Positions 6,557 to 9,360 of a stretch of DNA of 9,360 nucleotides are shown one piece after another; the first letter of the stretch is position 1; each line of letters opens with the position of its first letter. The stretch spans positions 1 through 9,360 of the forward strand of contig JAKAGC010000103.1 in the NCBI GenBank assembly GCA_021817755.1. Reading direction: 5' to 3'. This stretch comes from Acidobacteriota bacterium (GTDB lineage: Bacteria > Acidobacteriota > Aminicenantia > UBA2199). The notes under the pieces were generated by a model that ran no database searches, was not told the origin of the DNA, and worked only from the letters and a program-made list of their open reading frames with translations. The translations under genes were made by a program, and so were the position numbers.

Positions 6557-9360
6557 CTATTTTTTCAAATCCGGGAGCCGATCCGGTGTCCACGGTGCAC
6601 CCGCTTCATCCATTTTTGCTTCCAATTTCTTTATATCTTCTTCAACCAGTTTCTTAAACTTTGCATAAACAGGTTCGAACTCTTCAACCACAATTCGGTA
6701 TTGTTCTTTCATTGTCTGAGTGGTATCCGCAACAGTTCCAACCGATGAATACAATACATCCGAAAGGCGGTCGGAAATAGAGGGAACCTCATTTTCAAAA
6801 CGGGAAGCCATACTGGGATCACCGTTTAAAGCACGGAAAATCTCTCTCAATTGTTTTTCGATGCTATCCAATTCAGTAAAGAGTTGTGGAGAAGCAGAAG
6901 GAGTATTGAAGAGCGCACTCCGCATCAATTCAATTTTTTCCTCGACTTTGGAAACAGCTTGGGTTGTGCCCATTACTACACGGGCCAATTCAGCCGCTTT
7001 TTGCTGGAATTCGAACATGGCTTTACGATCCTGGACAGGAAGAGTCATTAAATTCAAAGGTACAACATTGAAGGCTTGCGGACCGACAAGAGGTGTCACG
7101 ACTCCGCCTACACTTTTGGAAATAGAAACGAAATATTTTCCGGGAATTACAGGAACAACACCGGAACTCTCTTCGCCTCCTCTCCTTGAACGACGTCCTG
7201 GAGGTGTTGGAGAAGGATATCTTAAATCCCATGTAATACGCGAAATACCTTTTGATGGTGCTGTTTTCAACCGACGTACCAATTCACCTTTTTCATCGGT
7301 AATTGTAAAGAGAATGTAAGGGTCTTGTTCTTCGTCTTCTGCTCTTAATTGAGCCATTGTCGGGTATTCCAATTCCACTTTTTTCTCTTTAGCCTTTTTT
7401 TCTTCTTCTTTTCGTTTATCTTTCAGCGTTTTAATTGAATCTTTCAGGTAATAAGTGAATGTTGCTCCACGTTCCGGGTTGGGTGCTTTGAAATAGGTTT
7501 CGCCTTGCCCGTATAATGCGCCTTTTTCAACAAATAAAAGAGCATCTTTTATGGGAAAGATATTTGCATCTTTCTGTAACATTTCGGGTGTTACATCACG
7601 AAGTGGGGTATAATTATCCAGGATATAGAAGCCACGTCCAAAAGTAGCAAGTGCAAGATCATTTTCACGTCTCTGGATATCCAGGTCCATCACTGCTGTA
7701 GTGGGAAGCCCTGATTTCAGTTGAATCCACTTTTTACCGCCATCTATAGTCACGAAAACTCCAAATTCCGTGCCCACAAACAACAAATCTTTCTTTACAT
7801 GATCTTGAGCAATAGTATAAACCGTTCCCCGGACAGGTAAATCGGCAGTGATACTTTCCCATGTTTTTCCACGGTCTTTACTTACCAGTACATAAGGTTT
7901 GAAATCATTGTTCTTTCTTCCGTCAAATGTGGCATAGACCGTATCAGCATCATGAAGTGATGCCAATAAACAGCTAACATAGGTCATATCGGGAACACCC
8001 GGAAATTTTTCATACCGGGTCCACTGGGTTCCACCATTTTCACTCACCTGGATCAAACCATCATCAGTTCCAACATAAAGCAATCCTTCTTTTTTGGGAG
8101 ATTCGGATAGAGATACAATATTCCCGAAAAAAGAAGTCGATGCATTTTTGGCAACTGCTTCAGGGCTCTGAATCTTTCCCATTACAGGGAGTTTATTACG
8201 ATCAAGTTGCCTGGTAAGGTCACCGCTGATTTTTACCCAGGTATTTCCCCGGTCTTCACTGCGGAACAATACATTGGCAGCCATATAAAGCCGTGTGTGT
8301 GAATGTGGGCTGATGATTAAAGGAGTGTTCCAATTCCAACGATAGGCTTCACCTTTTCCTTCTTTAGGTTTTATATAAACACTATCTCCGGTTTTCTTAT
8401 CATAGCGGACCAGGCCACCATGTTGAGATTGAGCATAGATGATATCGGGATTTTCAGGATCAACCTGCGATTCGAATCCATCGCCACCTTGAGTCGGGAA
8501 CCAATCGGAATTGACAATCCCATCTGCGCTGATGGTTTGAGACGGACCGCCCACACTGTTGTTATCCTGAGTGCCTCCGTATACGAAGTAAAAGGGCAAG
8601 GCATTATCCACAGTAACCCTGTAAAACTGGGTCACAGGTAAATTGGCTTTATATCCCCAATTTTCACCATTGTCATAACTTTCGTAAATACCACCGTCTC
8701 CACCAATCAACATATGAGTATTATCAGTCGGATCAATCCATAATGCATGATCATCTACATGACGGTTTTTATTGCTTAATGCTCTGAAAGTCTTTCCTCC
8801 GTCTTCGGTAACCATTGTATTCGTATCGAGAGAATAGACTTTATCAACATTTTTCGGGTCCGCAACGATCCGGTTATAATACTGTGGACTACGGCTTACA
8901 TAAGGGTTTCGTTTTTCCCATGATGCACCACGATTGGTTGAACGGAAAAAACCACCTTTATCTTTTTCAGCTTCTACAGTGGCATAGATAATATCCGGAT
9001 TAACCGGAGATATAGCAAGTCCGATTCGGCCAATATCCCCTGAAGGTAAACCGGAAGTTACTTTATTCCAGGTAGCACCTGCATCTGTGGATTTATATAT
9101 CCCGCCTTCAGGTCCACCGTCGATAAGTGTGTAAACATGTCTTCGGCGCTGATAAGCAGATGCATATAATACATCCGGATTACGAGGATCCATTACGATA
9201 TCAGATATACCTGTATTTTCACTGATTGTGAGAATAGCTTTCCAGGTTTTACCATTATCGGTACTCTTATAGAGTCCCCGTTCTCCACCCGGGCCCCATA
9301 AAGGACCTTGAGCCGCAACATATACATGGGAATTACGCGGATCGATAATAATACAGATCG
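6557..9360 (-). CDS. Large BNR/Asp-box (VPS10/sortilin-like) beta-propeller protein, 5' end off the right edge
   Basis: The frame is open from the right edge to TAG 6557-6559 (933 full codons here). The ATG at 9193 is internal, because clear homologous sequence (an Asp-box and DPRNSHVYVAA) continues upstream of it. At least nine Asp-box motifs (S/T-x-D-x-G-x-T-W type) are visible, among them STDNGKTW, STDAGATW, STNRGASW, SYDNGENW, SEDRGNTW, SKDRGKTW and TIDGGKKW, with DPxNPDxxYA strands between them, as in VPS10/sortilin-like glycosyl hydrolase or exo-alpha-sialidase-like annotations. A Lys/Glu-rich linker follows (about 7370-7450), then a FlgD-Ig-like module (ITDEKGELVRRL to ITWDLRY, about 7220-7315) and a helical C-terminus ending in LPDLKK. 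Such proteins are usually about 1,000-1,100 residues with a signal peptide, so the missing part is probably the N-terminal 100 or so residues. It is probably exported to the periplasm or cell surface. No catalytic function can be claimed, since Asp-boxes are structural. There is no type IX secretion tail. Confidence 0.92.
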   Translation of the reverse strand, partial: ICIIIDPRNSHVYVAAQGPLWGPGGERGLYKSTDNGKTWKAILTISENTGISDIVMDPRNPDVLYASAYQRRRHVYTLIDGGPEGGIYKSTDAGATWNKVTSGLPSGDIGRIGLAISPVNPDIIYATVEAEKDKGGFFRSTNRGASWEKRNPYVSRSPQYYNRIVADPKNVDKVYSLDTNTMVTEDGGKTFRALSNKNRHVDDHALWIDPTDNTHMLIGGDGGIYESYDNGENWGYKANLPVTQFYRVTVDNALPFYFVYGGTQDNNSVGGPSQTISADGIVNSDWFPTQGGDGFESQVDPENPDIIYAQSQHGGLVRYDKKTGDSVYIKPKEGKGEAYRWNWNTPLIISPHSHTRLYMAANVLFRSEDRGNTWVKISGDLTRQLDRNKLPVMGKIQSPEAVAKNASTSFFGNIVSLSESPKKEGLLYVGTDDGLIQVSENGGTQWTRYEKFPGVPDMTYVSCLLASLHDADTVYATFDGRKNNDFKPYVLVSKDRGKTWESITADLPVRGTVYTIAQDHVKKDLLFVGTEFGVFVTIDGGKKWIQLKSGLPTTAVMDLDIQRRENDLALATFGRGFYILDNYTPLRDVTPEMLQKDANIFPIKDALLFVEKGALYGQGETYFKAPNPERGATFTYYLKDSIKTLKDKRKEEEKKAKEKKVELEYPTMAQLRAEDEEQDPYILFTITDEKGELVRRLKTAPSKGISRITWDLRYPSPTPPGRRSRRGGEESSGVVPVIPGKYFVSISKSVGGVVTPLVGPQAFNVVPLNLMTLPVQDRKAMFEFQQKAAELARVVMGTTQAVSKVEEKIELMRSALFNTPSASPQLFTELDSIEKQLREIFRALNGDPSMASRFENEVPSISDRLSDVLYSSVGTVADTTQTMKEQYRIVVEEFEPVYAKFKKLVEEDIKKLEAKMDEAGAPWTPDRLPDLKK

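Noticed and set aside
6720..7319. 199-codon plus-strand open frame
   Set aside because: It is antisense to the C-terminal part of the BNR protein, whose motifs are clear, and no family resemblance was seen.
9191..9193. ATG as the start of the BNR protein
   Set aside because: The frame continues upstream to the window edge with another Asp-box (STDNGKTW) and typical propeller sequence, so this Met is internal.
1..9360. CRISPR array, tRNA, rRNA, insertion-sequence ends or riboswitch
   Set aside because: No regularly spaced direct repeats, tRNA-like cloverleaf, transposase frame or terminal inverted repeats were found on reading both strands.

Overview
The window looks like a moderately AT-rich bacterial chromosome. 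The large periplasmic-type BNR/Asp-box protein, the SfsA-GIY-YIG fusion and the CHAT-STAND-TPR protein together suggest the FCB superphylum or a neighbour (Ignavibacteria, Calditrichota, KSB1, Marinimicrobia type). This placement is a low-confidence inference from gene content; there is no rRNA or tRNA to anchor it.

Layout. Bases 1-3749 (minus strand) hold one uninterrupted reading frame that runs off the left edge: a giant CHAT protease - STAND/NB-ARC NTPase - winged helix - TPR protein, of the kind found in prokaryotic conflict and immune systems. Upstream of it, on the same strand, lies a RhuM-family gene (3861-4922). Upstream of that, at 5095-5292, is a decayed fragment of a second CHAT gene carrying in-frame stops. 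In transcription order the RhuM gene is therefore flanked by a dead CHAT copy and a live one. On the plus strand, 5341-6486 encodes an SfsA nuclease fused to a GIY-YIG (DUF123/Uri-type) nuclease domain. It converges on a large BNR/Asp-box beta-propeller protein (minus strand, 6557 to beyond the right edge), and a hairpin terminator sits between the two.

How it fits together. The left half (1 to about 5300) reads as an accessory, defence-like island: a self-contained protease/sensor ATPase, a RhuM protein of the type often seen in defence islands, and debris of a paralogue. Base composition is uneven. The CHAT-NTPase half of the large gene (about 1500-3750) is clearly GC-richer than its own TPR half and than the RhuM gene, which suggests a mosaic origin. 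The right half (SfsA fusion, BNR protein) looks like ordinary housekeeping or envelope gene content. The RhuM and SfsA genes, which are divergent, both have a -10-like box ending exactly 6 nt before the ATG, so both may be made from leaderless mRNAs.
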